36,703 nt of DNA, taken from contig WFMT01000186.1 in assembly GCA_015488975.1 (NCBI GenBank), forward strand, positions 1 through 36,703, in the 5' to 3' direction. The position numbers and the translations under genes were made by a program. The notes under the pieces were generated by a model that was not told the origin of the DNA, did no database searches, and saw nothing but the letters and a program-made list of their open reading frames with translations. This document shows, piece by piece, positions 7,471-16,207 of the stretch. This DNA is from Campylobacteraceae bacterium (GTDB lineage Bacteria; Campylobacterota; Campylobacteria; Campylobacterales; JALSKU01). Numbering within the stretch: position 1 is the stretch's first letter; each line of letters starts with the position of its first letter.

Positions 7471-7486
7471 TTTTAATTTACCTTGC
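7451..7486. terminator. Inverted repeat across the convergent ends of the cytochrome gene and rny
   Basis: GCAAGGTAA (7451-7459) pairs perfectly with TTACCTTGC (7478-7486) and contains both stop codons. An alternative inner stem, GGTAAAT (7462-7468) with ATTTACC (7476-7482), shares the right arm. With only seven bases between the genes, this is the likely bidirectional 3' structure. T-runs are weak. Confidence 0.45.
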
Positions 7487-9046
7487 ATATCCAACGGCTC
7501 TTAGCTCTCTTATAACATTTACTTTTATTTCACCAGGATATTGTACTTTTTCTTCTATCTCTTTTGCTATCTCTTTAGATATCAAGACAGCTTCATCATC
7601 ATTTACAAGTTTTGCATTGGCAATAACCCTCACTTCTCTTCCGGCGTTTATAGCATAGGCTTGTTTTATACCGTTTTTAGAAGTTGCTATCTCTTCTATC
7701 TCTTGAACTCTTTTTAAGAAGCTCTCAAGCACTTCTCTTCTAGCTCCAGGCCTTGCCGCACTTAAGGTATCTGCTGCACAAACTGCTGCTGCTTCTATAC
7801 TTTTTGGTTCTTCATGTCCGTGGTGGGCATATATGGCATTTATCACAACAGGATGCTCTTTATATCTTTTACACAAATCCGCACCTAAATCTACATGACT
7901 ACCTGCAAAATCGTGAGTTAATGCTTTACCGATATCATGAAGCAATCCTGCTCTTTTAGCAAGTTGTTCATCTCCTCCGAGTTCTGCTGCGATAATACCG
8001 GCTAAATGTGCAACTTCAAGAGAATGTCCAAGTGCATTTTGTCCATAGCTTGCACGAAATTTTAATCTCCCTATAAGTTTTACTATTTCCGGATGTATTT
8101 TATTGAGTCCCATATCTATAACAATATTTTGCCCTTCTTCCAATAAACTTTGCTCAAATTCAGCTTTAACTTTTTTGTAAATATCTTCTATTCTTGCCGG
8201 CTGAATCCTACCGTCTTCAACCAATAATTCTATAACTTTAGTAGCTATTGCTCTTCTATAGAGATTGAAACTGCTCAATATAATGGCTTGAGGTGTATCA
8301 TCTATGATAACATCAACTCCCAAAAGCATTTCAAGAGTTTTTATATTTCTCCCCTCTTTGCCGATAATCCTTCCTTTTAATTCATCATTTGGAAGATTGA
8401 CCACATTGATAAGCCTTTCTGCAGCAAAATCACCAGCAAATCTCGTAGTAGCTTGAGCTAAAATAAAATTGGCTTTTTTCTTTCCTTCTTGCTTAGCCTG
8501 CTCTTCATATTTTCTAACTATATGAGCTATCTCATCACGAGATTTCTCTTCAACTTTTTTAAGTACAATATTCTTTGCTTCTTTTTCAGTTAGGCCGGCT
8601 GATTGTTCAAGAACTGCTAATGCTTCCGCAATTTTTGCCCTATATTCTTGTTTAAGATCTTTAGCTTCTGATACTTTTTGCTCTACCTCTTTTTTGATAT
8701 TTTTGATTTCATCTTTTTCTTTAGTTATATTTTTCAATTCATCTTTAAATAATTCATTTAGAGTTTCATCTTTTTTCTCAAGTTGAATCATTTTAAGCTC
8801 ATACTCTTTTTTTAAGTTTATGTTTTGCTCTTCAAATTTATTTTTCGCTTCCAACTCCAAATCTTTTGCTTGCAAAGTTGCATTTCTAAGTATGATTTCT
8901 GCTTCATGTTCAATCGCTTTTGCTTTTGCTTTTGCTCCCGCTTCATAAACCTCAAATTTTGAAGCTTCCAACTGCTTTTGTATTAATGCACCTATTACTC
9001 CTCCTATGAGTACACTTGCGGCGGCTATAGAAATCTCTATTAACAT
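7478..9046 (-). CDS. rny: Ribonuclease Y
   Basis: This 522-residue membrane-anchored endoribonuclease starts mRNA decay. Domains in order: N-terminal transmembrane helix (about 5-22), a long charged coiled coil (about 30-200), a KH RNA-binding domain (GRIIGKEGRNIKTLEMLLG, about 225-250) and a metal-dependent HD phosphohydrolase domain with LLHDIGK near residue 370 and a later AHHGHEEP. The length is that of the family (about 520). The ATG has AAGGGGA upstream. The gene start lies inside the 3' end of the cyclo-ligase gene, with a 95-base overlap. Campylobacterota commonly use RNase Y and RNase J rather than RNase E. Confidence 0.95.
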   Translation of the reverse strand: MLIEISIAAASVLIGGVIGALIQKQLEASKFEVYEAGAKAKAKAIEHEAEIILRNATLQAKDLELEAKNKFEEQNINLKKEYELKMIQLEKKDETLNELFKDELKNITKEKDEIKNIKKEVEQKVSEAKDLKQEYRAKIAEALAVLEQSAGLTEKEAKNIVLKKVEEKSRDEIAHIVRKYEEQAKQEGKKKANFILAQATTRFAGDFAAERLINVVNLPNDELKGRIIGKEGRNIKTLEMLLGVDVIIDDTPQAIILSSFNLYRRAIATKVIELLVEDGRIQPARIEDIYKKVKAEFEQSLLEEGQNIVIDMGLNKIHPEIVKLIGRLKFRASYGQNALGHSLEVAHLAGIIAAELGGDEQLAKRAGLLHDIGKALTHDFAGSHVDLGADLCKRYKEHPVVINAIYAHHGHEEPKSIEAAAVCAADTLSAARPGARREVLESFLKRVQEIEEIATSKNGIKQAYAINAGREVRVIANAKLVNDDEAVLISKEIAKEIEEKVQYPGEIKVNVIRELRAVGYAR

Positions 9047-9605
9047 ACTGCTTTCCCCTTGTAATATAAATTTTTTCAGGAGTTACATAAAAATCAGATT
9101 GTATATCGTATGTGTTTGTGATAACTTTTTTATTAAAACATTTTTCAATCTGAACAAAAATTATTATCGGCTTATACTCAAGACTCGCAAAAAACCTATC
9201 ATACATGCCTTTGCCAAAACCAACTCTTTTATAGTTCGCACCAACTCCTAAAACAGGAACTATAGCTATATCAATTCTTTTATTTTTAAAAAAAGAATTA
9301 TTTGGCTCTTTTATAGAAAATCTTTTCTTTTTCAATGGCAGTCTGTATTTTACAATTTTAAAACTGACACCTTCCATAAATGGCACGAAAATGTTACATG
9401 ATTTACGCATTTTTTTTATAAAATCATTTATGTTTACTTCAAAACCCATAGGTAAATACAATAAAATATTTTGAACTTTTATACTTTTTATAATCTCATA
9501 AAGCTTATTTTGAACTTTTTTATCTTTGTATATTTTTGCAATTTTAGCACTTTTTTCAAGTTTCTTTTTACATTCTTGTCTAAAAACTTTCTTTTTTACA
9601 AACAT
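8952..9605 (-). CDS. ygfA: 5-formyltetrahydrofolate cyclo-ligase
   Basis: This 217-residue enzyme converts 5-formyl-THF to 5,10-methenyl-THF with ATP in the cytoplasm, returning a folate dead end to the one-carbon pool. The signature is VPVLGVGANYKRVGFGKGMYDRF (about 112-134), the nucleotide- and folate-binding loop of the family. An N-terminal lysine-rich stretch contains the expected ATP-contact region. AAAGGAT precedes ATG 9605. The last 31 residues are read out of frame through the beginning of rny and are probably a non-conserved tail. Confidence 0.88.
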   Translation of the reverse strand: MFVKKKVFRQECKKKLEKSAKIAKIYKDKKVQNKLYEIIKSIKVQNILLYLPMGFEVNINDFIKKMRKSCNIFVPFMEGVSFKIVKYRLPLKKKRFSIKEPNNSFFKNKRIDIAIVPVLGVGANYKRVGFGKGMYDRFFASLEYKPIIIFVQIEKCFNKKVITNTYDIQSDFYVTPEKIYITRGKQYVNRDFYSRRKCTHRRSNRCINTKAVGSFKI

Positions 9606-9677
9606 AATTCATATCCTTTGGTCATTTTTTATTTTATATTGGTATAATATCGAAATATTTTACACATAAGGTTACCA
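9606..9677. promoter_or_regulatory. Divergent promoter region for the cyclo-ligase/rny and tlpA-like/ftsY/radA units
   Basis: On the plus strand TATAAT at 9643-9648 lies 30 bases before ATG 9678, with AAGG at 9671. On the minus strand a weaker TATAAA-like box lies near 9634-9640. The region is only 72 bases and holds nothing else apparent. Confidence 0.5.
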
Positions 9678-10250
9678 ATGAAACAAATTTCATTTATTAT
9701 TATATTGATGAGTATTTTAGTTTTTAGCGGCTGTGAAAACCATAAAAATAATACCGACAATACAAAAAAAGCAAAAAACTCAACTGTGGCCAAACAAACT
9801 AAACTTAATAATTCGAATCAAATAACACTTCATTCAGTTGACGGCAATGACTTAACGCTTATAAAAGATGGCAATAATTTAAAAATAAAAGGGATGAAAA
9901 ATAAAGTAATTTTATTGGATTTTTTTGCTACTTGGTGTCCTCCATGCAAAGCTGAAATACCGCATCTGGTGAATTTACAAAAAAAATATAAAAATAAATT
10001 ACAAGTCATATCTGTTTTATTAGAAAATAATAAACCAGACAGTGAAATCAAAAGCTTCATAAAATATAACTCCATAAATTACATCATAACAAACGGCCCG
10101 AACAATTATAAACTTTCATCAATGATGGGAGAAGTTCAAAATATTCCATTTATGATTTTGTATAATAAAAAAGGGAATATTGTCACTCACTATCTTGGAG
10201 CTATTCCCGAAGAGATGATAAATTCTGATTTGGAAAAGGTTATAAAATAG
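9678..10250 (+). CDS. TlpA/ResA-like thioredoxin-fold lipoprotein
   Basis: This 190-residue thiol-disulfide oxidoreductase is tethered outside the cytoplasm. The lipobox is LVFSGC (lipidated Cys19), followed by an Asn/Lys-rich linker (20-50). The thioredoxin domain carries ATWCPPCK with Cys87 and Cys90, and a cis-proline region at QNIPF (about 157). Such proteins reduce apocytochrome c cysteines or keep periplasmic thiols reduced; c-type cytochromes such as the one at 7174 are possible clients. The stop TAG overlaps the GTG start of ftsY by one base, placing it first in an operon with ftsY and radA. Confidence 0.88.
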   Translation: MKQISFIIILMSILVFSGCENHKNNTDNTKKAKNSTVAKQTKLNNSNQITLHSVDGNDLTLIKDGNNLKIKGMKNKVILLDFFATWCPPCKAEIPHLVNLQKKYKNKLQVISVLLENNKPDSEIKSFIKYNSINYIITNGPNNYKLSSMMGEVQNIPFMILYNKKGNIVTHYLGAIPEEMINSDLEKVIK

Positions 10251-11137
10251 TGTTTAACTTTATAAAAAAATCTTTAGGTAAAACTATTGATGCTATCAAG
10301 AATATTGCACCAGAAAAAAAAGAAAAAATTCCAAAAGATGAAATAGAAGATATTTTACTTGAAGCTGATGTAACATACGAGGTAGTAGAAAAAGTTTTAT
10401 ATTATCTGCCACCTTCAAATCTTATCGAACGAAGTGATTTAAAAAGAGTCTTATTGTCTTTTTTTATTGAAAATACAAAGATAAAAAACATAGAGCAAAA
10501 ACCTTTTGTTGAGTTGATACTTGGAGTAAACGGAGCCGGGAAAACAACAACTATCGCCAAATTGGCAAAATTATACAAAAATGAAAATAAAAAAGTTATT
10601 TTAGGGGCGGCTGATACTTTTAGGGCTGCCGCAGTTGAACAACTTAGAAGATGGGCTGCAAAACTTAACATCCCAATAGTTGCAACAAAACAAGGTCATG
10701 ACCCTTCAGCTGTAGCTTTTGATACTATTAAATCAGCTATTGCGAAAAATTTTGATAATGTTTTGATAGACACTGCCGGGAGGCTTCACAACCAAACAAA
10801 TCTCTCAAATGAGATAAAAAAAATAGTTAGAATTTGCGATAAAGCAAAAAGCGGAACTCCTCACAGAAAGATTTTGATTTTAGACGGAACACAAGGAAAC
10901 TCTGCAATTTCTCAAGCAAAAGCTTTTAAAGAGATAGTAGGTATAGATGCCATTATAATAACAAAACTAGACGGTACAGCAAAAGGAGGAGCACTTTTTA
11001 GTATTGCCAATGAATTAAAACTTCCAATACTTTATATTGGAGTCGGGGAGAAAGAGGATGATTTAGTAAAATTTGACGCCGAAGAATATATAGATAGCTT
11101 GCTTGATTCATTTTACCTGAGCGAAACAGATGGCTAA
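10250..11137 (+). CDS. ftsY: Signal recognition particle receptor FtsY
   Basis: This 295-residue GTPase docks the SRP-ribosome complex at the cytoplasmic membrane for co-translational insertion. An N domain (about 1-80) precedes the G domain with GVNGAGKTTT (G1, about 93), DTAGR (G3, about 175), TKLDG (G4, about 241) and the closing GVGEKEDDL. The long acidic A domain of E. coli FtsY is missing, as is common in this phylum. It starts with GTG overlapping the preceding stop. It overlaps radA by eight bases, so translation is coupled along the operon. Confidence 0.95.
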   Translation: MFNFIKKSLGKTIDAIKNIAPEKKEKIPKDEIEDILLEADVTYEVVEKVLYYLPPSNLIERSDLKRVLLSFFIENTKIKNIEQKPFVELILGVNGAGKTTTIAKLAKLYKNENKKVILGAADTFRAAAVEQLRRWAAKLNIPIVATKQGHDPSAVAFDTIKSAIAKNFDNVLIDTAGRLHNQTNLSNEIKKIVRICDKAKSGTPHRKILILDGTQGNSAISQAKAFKEIVGIDAIIITKLDGTAKGGALFSIANELKLPILYIGVGEKEDDLVKFDAEEYIDSLLDSFYLSETDG

Positions 11138-12479
11138 ATCAAAACAACTTTTTGAATGTCAAGCTTGTGGATATCAAACATCAAAATGGATGGGTAAATG
11201 TCCAAATTGTGGTACTTGGGAACAAATAATTGAGCTTAATAAAACACAAATAGAAGTTTTGAAACAGATGAGCACTGCTACGGCAAACTATGAAAAAGCT
11301 CAATCATTAGCAAAAATTAAAGAAGATGTGATACAGAGATATTCATCTCATTCAAAAGAGTTAGATTTAGTGCTTGGCGGCGGCATAGTTCCTGGAAGTT
11401 TAGTGCTCATTGGCGGAAGCCCCGGAGTAGGTAAATCCACACTTCTCTTAAAAATAGCTGGAAATTTGGCAAACTCAGAGAAGAAAGTACTTTACATAAG
11501 CGGAGAAGAATCAAAATCACAATTAAAACTAAGAGCAAATAGATTGGAAGTCAACCACTCAGATATATTTTTGTTAACAGAAATAAAACTGGAAAATATC
11601 TTAGCAGAATGTCATAATAGTGATTATGCTGTTATCATAGTGGATTCGATACAGACAATATATTCTGAAAAATTGACCGCAGCACCAGGAAGCGTATCTC
11701 AAGTAAGAGAAATTACTTTTGAACTTATGAGATACGCGAAAGAGAAAAATATCGCTATTTTTATCATAGGACATATCACAAAAGATGGTGCAATAGCCGG
11801 TCCTAGGATATTAGAGCATATGGTTGATACTGTTTTGTATTTTGAAGGAGATGCATCAAAAGAGTTAAGGCTTTTAAGAGGTTTTAAAAACAGATTTGGA
11901 TCAACTAGTGAAATTGGAATATTTGAAATGAGTCAAAAAGGCTTAATAAGTGCAAATGATATCTCTAAAAAATTTTTTACAAGAGAAAATTCATCACCTG
12001 GTTCAGCTATAACAGTCGCGATGGAGGGGACAAGACCTATTATACTTGAAATTCAGGCTTTAGTGAGTGAAAGCAACTTTCCAAACCCAAAAAGAAGTGC
12101 AACTGGCTTTGAATTGAACAGGCTAAACATGCTTTTAGCATTACTGGAAAAAAAAATAGAACTTCCGTTTAATCATTATGATGTTTTTATAAATGTTTCA
12201 GGAGGCATTAAAATAAATGAGACAGCATGCGATCTTGCCGTAGTGGCTGCAATACTTAGCAGCTTCAACAATAGACCGCTCAGCAAAGATACAATCTTTT
12301 TAGGAGAAATTACTCTTATAGGCAATATTAGAGATATTTTCAATCTTGACTTAAGACTAAAAGAAGCAAAAATGCAAAATTTTAAAAAAGCGATAGTACC
12401 TAAAAAGCCTATTAGTAATATCAGTGAACTAAAATGCTATGAAGTAAATGAAGTTTCAAAGCTGATTGACTGGATGTAG
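11130..12479 (+). CDS. radA: DNA repair protein RadA (Sms)
   Basis: This 449-residue RecA-like branch-migration ATPase works in homologous recombination. An N-terminal zinc finger (C10-x2-C, CPNC about 26-29) is followed by Walker A GGSPGVGKST (about 93-102), Walker B around VIIVDSIQT (about 170), the RadA-specific KNRFG motif (about 250), and a C-terminal Lon-protease-like domain (about 290-449) with the ATGFELNRL segment. The length is typical of the family. It is the third gene of the tlpA-like/ftsY/radA operon. No clear terminator follows. Confidence 0.95.
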   Translation: MAKSKQLFECQACGYQTSKWMGKCPNCGTWEQIIELNKTQIEVLKQMSTATANYEKAQSLAKIKEDVIQRYSSHSKELDLVLGGGIVPGSLVLIGGSPGVGKSTLLLKIAGNLANSEKKVLYISGEESKSQLKLRANRLEVNHSDIFLLTEIKLENILAECHNSDYAVIIVDSIQTIYSEKLTAAPGSVSQVREITFELMRYAKEKNIAIFIIGHITKDGAIAGPRILEHMVDTVLYFEGDASKELRLLRGFKNRFGSTSEIGIFEMSQKGLISANDISKKFFTRENSSPGSAITVAMEGTRPIILEIQALVSESNFPNPKRSATGFELNRLNMLLALLEKKIELPFNHYDVFINVSGGIKINETACDLAVVAAILSSFNNRPLSKDTIFLGEITLIGNIRDIFNLDLRLKEAKMQNFKKAIVPKKPISNISELKCYEVNEVSKLIDWM

Positions 12480-12549
12480 ATTTTATACAATCATATATTT
12501 TAATCGTATAATTAAAGATAATTTTATAGCTTATTTTAAATTATTTTGA

Positions 12550-12555
12550 TATAAT
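12550..12555 (+). promoter_or_regulatory. -10 box upstream of the acidic unknown gene, fliL and acpS
   Basis: A perfect TATAAT preceded by TTG sits 50 bases before ATG 12606, giving a leader of about 44 bases. AAAGG at 12595-12599 is the ribosome binding site. The rest of the 126-base gap after radA is AT-rich with no other clear element. Confidence 0.55.
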
Positions 12556-12605
12556 TTTTGTACGATTTATTTTGCAATAAGGTTAATTAACAACAAAGGT
12601 TAAAA

Positions 12606-12896
12606 ATGAGTAAGAAAAAAGCTTGTATGAGAGCTTATCATGAAATGGAAGAAAGATATGCTATGCTTGAAATTAAGTATTTTAATGAAGAGCAAAGCAA
12701 AGAAATCAACAGTGTTGTAACAAAAGCAATTAAGCATTTTGAGGTTTCTCCGGATATTATGATTGAACATGATGATGACAATAATGATGAAGGTGTTTTT
12801 ATCTTAGAATTTCATGATGATTATGATAAAGAATCGGGAGCTTTTTTTGAATCAATAATTAAAGAGTTAAATATAGATAAATGCTCTATTGACTAA
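12606..12896 (+). CDS. Acidic small protein of unknown function
   Basis: This 96-residue cytoplasmic protein has no signal or membrane segment. Residues 1-20 are basic (MSKKKACMRAYHEMEER), and the middle carries an acidic cluster EHDDDNNDEG (about 58-67) followed by EFHDDYDKESG. Two Cys residues stand at 7 and near 92. Helix-strand periodicity suggests a compact alpha-beta fold. It is preceded by a clear promoter and AAAGG, and lies 47 bases upstream of fliL in the same direction. I do not recognise the family. Confidence 0.75.
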   Translation: MSKKKACMRAYHEMEERYAMLEIKYFNEEQSKEINSVVTKAIKHFEVSPDIMIEHDDDNNDEGVFILEFHDDYDKESGAFFESIIKELNIDKCSID

Positions 12897-12943
12897 TTTA
12901 TAAAACATCCGATATAACTGTATATATCAAGTAAAGGAATTTT

Positions 12944-13471
12944 ATGGCTGAAGAAAAAAAAGTTGATGAAGAACCAAAGAAATCAGGATCTAAATTAGTA
13001 TTAATCATTATAATTATACTTTTGGTACTAATTTTAGTAGGAGGTGGGATAGCTGCTTATTTTTTACTTTCAGACAATACTCAACCGCCAGTAAACAATG
13101 CACCACAAGCTCAGGCTCGGACTAATAATCAAAATAGAGTTACGAGCAGAAATTCTGATTTAACCCAAATAGGACCTGTATATCCGCTTGATCAGTTTAT
13201 TGTAAACTTACTGAGTCAAAATGGATCAAGATTTTTAAAAGTAAAGATGGATTTAGAACTCAGTGATGCCAAACTAACAGCTGAACTTGATAAAAAAAAG
13301 CCTTTGATACGCGATATAGTTATACGAACTTTAACATCTAAAACATATCAAGAAGTTAGCACAGGCAGAGGAAAAGAGAAACTAAAAGATGAGCTTGTTG
13401 ACAGAATAAACAGTGTTTTAGCAGATGGAAGTATAAAAAATATATATTTTACAGAATTTGTTGTCCAGTAG
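12944..13471 (+). CDS. fliL: Flagellar basal body-associated protein FliL
   Basis: This 175-residue inner-membrane protein is associated with the flagellar stator. A short basic/acidic cytoplasmic N-terminus precedes one transmembrane helix (about 18-42), then a Pro/Gln/Asn-rich linker (43-75) and the periplasmic FliL domain with YPLDQFIVNLL and SRFLKVKMDLEL, ending IYFTEFVVQ. RBS is AAAGGA. The stop is immediately followed by the acpS start with no gap, so translation is probably coupled. Confidence 0.93.
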   Translation: MAEEKKVDEEPKKSGSKLVLIIIIILLVLILVGGGIAAYFLLSDNTQPPVNNAPQAQARTNNQNRVTSRNSDLTQIGPVYPLDQFIVNLLSQNGSRFLKVKMDLELSDAKLTAELDKKKPLIRDIVIRTLTSKTYQEVSTGRGKEKLKDELVDRINSVLADGSIKNIYFTEFVVQ

Positions 13472-13849
13472 ATGGTTGGAATTGATATAGTTGATATCGA
13501 AAGATTTGATCAATTTTATAAAAAATTTAAAGATAAAGCACTTGAGAGATTTTTAAATCAAAATGAAATAAATCTTTCGAAAAAAAAGATACAAACAATA
13601 GCCGGTTTTTTTGCAAGCAAAGAAGCCATCTCAAAAGCTCTTGGAACAGGAATTGGAAAAGAGCTTTCTTTTCATGATATACAAATCCATAAAACAAAAC
13701 AAAACGCACCCTACTTCACCCTTCCAAAACAAATCATTGATAAATACTCAATCACCGAAACTTCACTCTCAATAACGCACGAAAAAAAATATGCCATAGC
13801 TGTTGCATCAATAAAAAGTGACAAACATTTTCATACACTTTATCACTAA
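13472..13849 (+). CDS. acpS: Holo-[acyl-carrier-protein] synthase
   Basis: This 125-residue enzyme transfers 4'-phosphopantetheine from CoA to acyl carrier protein. Family motifs: MVGIDIVDIERF at the N-terminus (Asp metal ligand) and FFASKEAISKALGTGIG (about 46-62, with the metal-binding Glu in SKEA). A late SITHEKKYAIAVA segment is also present. The length is standard (about 120). It starts directly after the fliL stop, and its stop abuts the stop of the convergent peptidase gene at 13850 with no space for a separate terminator. Confidence 0.95.
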   Translation: MVGIDIVDIERFDQFYKKFKDKALERFLNQNEINLSKKKIQTIAGFFASKEAISKALGTGIGKELSFHDIQIHKTKQNAPYFTLPKQIIDKYSITETSLSITHEKKYAIAVASIKSDKHFHTLYH

Positions 13850-15079
13850 CTAATGCATTTTTATCCTTTGTTGAACTTGTTGGTGATAAGATTCCATCAC
13901 ATCAGTACTATGTTTTGTAATATCCAACTTACACATTGGCTTAAATGGTTTTATAACAGGAGGAGGTGTATTTTTTAGGATATATCTATCTATATTTTTA
14001 TCCATTTTTTCTTTATAAGCAATGAAAGATTTTTTTGCTTTTCCCCAAAGTCTTTTTGTTGCTTTTTGCACAACAAGCTCTGGATTGATAGCTCTGCCAT
14101 ATCTGTAAACTCCAAAATGTAAATGAGGCCCGGTAGAGAGTCCTGTAACACCTACATAACCTATAATCTGTCCCTGTTTTACATATTTACCTACTCTTAT
14201 GCCTCTTTTAAAGCGTTTTTGATGAGCATACAAAGTTACATAGCCATCGCCATTTGATATTTTTATGACATTTCCGTATCCTCTTATCCATCCGGCATAA
14301 ATAATCTTTCCAGATGCTGCCGCATGTATAGGAGTGCCTATCACTACGGCATAATCAACACCAAAATGTGGTCTGTAAATATGTAAAATAGGTTGCCATC
14401 TTCTAAGTGAAAAAGTTGAACTTATCCAACCACCTTTTACCGGCCTTATAAAAATAAATCCTTGCAGCTGGTGTCCTCTGCTATCATAATATCTTCCGTG
14501 AAAATTATATACATAATGTTTAGTTTTACCTGTTTGCACCATTGCTGCTAAAAGCTTTGGCATGGAGAAAACATGACCGAAACGATACTTTTGATCGTAA
14601 ACCATTACAACTTTATCGCCTTTGTGAATATCTCTTTTAAAATTTATAGATTTTTTAAAACTATCAAGAAATATTGAAGCTAAACTTCTGGAATTTGTAT
14701 CTTTTAAAATATCATAATATGGTGAATTGTTGATATGTAGGACAAAACCTTCTTGTTTTGTTGTACTTATGATAGGTATCAGCTTAAAGGTTGAATGTAT
14801 ATTATTTTTAACTATATGTATCTGAAGTTCATCACTTATAGGTATCAAAACCTGTTCTACAGTACCGTTAGAGTCTTTTAAAACTTGATAATGAGTTCCT
14901 TTTTGTATTTCAGCTATAGCTCGTTGATTATCGCCACTTAAGTTATAATATAATTGTTTTAAAGGTAAATGATTTTCCTGTAAAAATTTAAGATATGAGT
15001 TTCCATCCCACCTTAAGTACTGCACTTGCGATGCAAATGCTATAATAGGCAAAATCAAAATAATTAAAAATCGAATCAT
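13850..15079 (-). CDS. M23 peptidoglycan endopeptidase, Csd3/Pgp3-like
   Basis: This 409-residue exported peptidase trims peptidoglycan cross-links. A signal peptide (MIRFLIILILPIIAFAS) leads into an N-terminal inhibitory/OapA-like region, then a LytM/M23 domain with zinc ligands in HFGVDYA (about 239-243) and HLHFG (about 318-320), and a basic C-terminal tail. Size and layout match Helicobacter Csd3 and Campylobacter Pgp3, which set helical cell shape, so a role in cell shape is likely. I use ATG 15079. A TTG 36 bases further upstream lies 5' of the -10 box at 15105-15110, and AAGGA precedes the ATG. Confidence 0.87.
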   Translation of the reverse strand: MIRFLIILILPIIAFASQVQYLRWDGNSYLKFLQENHLPLKQLYYNLSGDNQRAIAEIQKGTHYQVLKDSNGTVEQVLIPISDELQIHIVKNNIHSTFKLIPIISTTKQEGFVLHINNSPYYDILKDTNSRSLASIFLDSFKKSINFKRDIHKGDKVVMVYDQKYRFGHVFSMPKLLAAMVQTGKTKHYVYNFHGRYYDSRGHQLQGFIFIRPVKGGWISSTFSLRRWQPILHIYRPHFGVDYAVVIGTPIHAAASGKIIYAGWIRGYGNVIKISNGDGYVTLYAHQKRFKRGIRVGKYVKQGQIIGYVGVTGLSTGPHLHFGVYRYGRAINPELVVQKATKRLWGKAKKSFIAYKEKMDKNIDRYILKNTPPPVIKPFKPMCKLDITKHSTDVMESYHQQVQQRIKMH

Positions 15080-15104
15080 TACACTATCCTTAAAAAATTT
15101 TATC

Positions 15105-15110
15105 ATTATA
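15105..15110 (-). promoter_or_regulatory. -10 box of the Csd3-like peptidase gene
   Basis: TATAAT on the minus strand gives a leader of about 19 bases to ATG 15079. It excludes an upstream start at 15115. The remaining gap to the midA-like gene (15116-15181) is AT-rich and shows nothing else. Confidence 0.6.
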
Positions 15111-15181
15111 TCCAAGATAAGCTAACACAATGTTTTAGTAAAAAATCAATTATTTTTAGAAAGTTGGCTAAAAGGGACAGA

Positions 15182-16207
15182 TTATTTTCTAAAAATTATA
15201 CACTTAAATCTCTCTCCCAAAAAAGCTGGATCTATAAGCAGTTTGACTTTATTTAGTTCATTTAAGTAAACTTTTTCGCCGCTGTTTTGTTTTAATAGTT
15301 CAAGCAATTCTATAAGTCCAAATTCCACCAATGCTTTCATTTGAGTCATATAGTCTGTATTTTTTATATCTGTATTTTTAAAAGCGTCTATCAAGTGGGT
15401 AAAGTGTACATCATGCGTTATATCGCTTTTTTTGTATAGTGACTTTAAATCAATTCCATTATGCTCAAGTTTATCATCTCTTGCAAATTTTGTGAGTGAA
15501 AAAAAAGGATAAACCTTGTGTTTATCATAAACTCTGAGTGAAAAATCACTTCTTGCTTCTTTTTCTCCATAATCAAACGCAACAAATTCAAATCTCTTTA
15601 TACTTTTAGATAAATTTTTTGCAAATTCTTCATATCCGACACTTATCTCACCATTTTCAATACCGTATCTTTTTGATAAATTTTTTGTAAATAGTGAAAG
15701 CTTATCAAAATAAGGATCCAAATCATCATTTACATAAAGCATTTTATCATCTTTAACAACCTCACAAGCAAACGCATCAAATATCTCATTTGCAACTACA
15801 AAAGAAGACTCTAAGGTTATCTCATCAAAGGATGAAAAAAAGTCAAACTTTATCATATCACCAAATGACTCTCTTAAATATCTTTTTTGAATTTCCTGAA
15901 GTTTGTATTGTGGCTCTAAAATAGCAAATTTTAAAGTTTGTATAAGCTTTGGCTCAAGAGTAAATATAAACTGGACAATATCAGCCAAAAGATATCCTTT
16001 ATGAGCACCTATCTCCAAAACAGTTGAATTTTCAGTCAAAAAACCTTCTTTTATAGTTTTAAGAAGCTTTTTTGCAATACTTCCTCCAAAAAACATACTA
16101 CTGCTGACTGATGTATAAAAATCTCCTTTTTTACCTATCTCTTTGTATTGTGCATAATACCCATCTTTATCATAAAGCCATTTTTCCATAAATTCACTAA
16201 ATTTCAT
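15182..16207 (-). CDS. SAM-dependent methyltransferase, MidA/NDUFAF7 family
   Basis: This 341-residue protein belongs to the COG1565 family. The N-terminal MKFSEFMEKWLYDKDGYY and the GDFYTSVSSSMFFGG segment are typical, followed by the SAM-binding VLEIGAHKGYLL (about 62-73) and FVVANEIFDAFAC (about 134-146). Eukaryotic NDUFAF7 methylates an arginine of complex I; bacterial substrates are mostly undefined. It is preceded by the hairpin/SD repeat, which provides its ribosome binding site AAGGAGA. It lies downstream of tolC-argD-upp on the same strand. Confidence 0.85.
   Translation of the reverse strand: MKFSEFMEKWLYDKDGYYAQYKEIGKKGDFYTSVSSSMFFGGSIAKKLLKTIKEGFLTENSTVLEIGAHKGYLLADIVQFIFTLEPKLIQTLKFAILEPQYKLQEIQKRYLRESFGDMIKFDFFSSFDEITLESSFVVANEIFDAFACEVVKDDKMLYVNDDLDPYFDKLSLFTKNLSKRYGIENGEISVGYEEFAKNLSKSIKRFEFVAFDYGEKEARSDFSLRVYDKHKVYPFFSLTKFARDDKLEHNGIDLKSLYKKSDITHDVHFTHLIDAFKNTDIKNTDYMTQMKALVEFGLIELLELLKQNSGEKVYLNELNKVKLLIDPAFLGERFKCIIFRK

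Noticed and set aside
15080..15115. Longer N-terminus of the Csd3-like peptidase from a TTG at 15115.
   Set aside because: It would begin upstream of the -10 box and bury the signal peptide; ATG 15079 has AAGGA.
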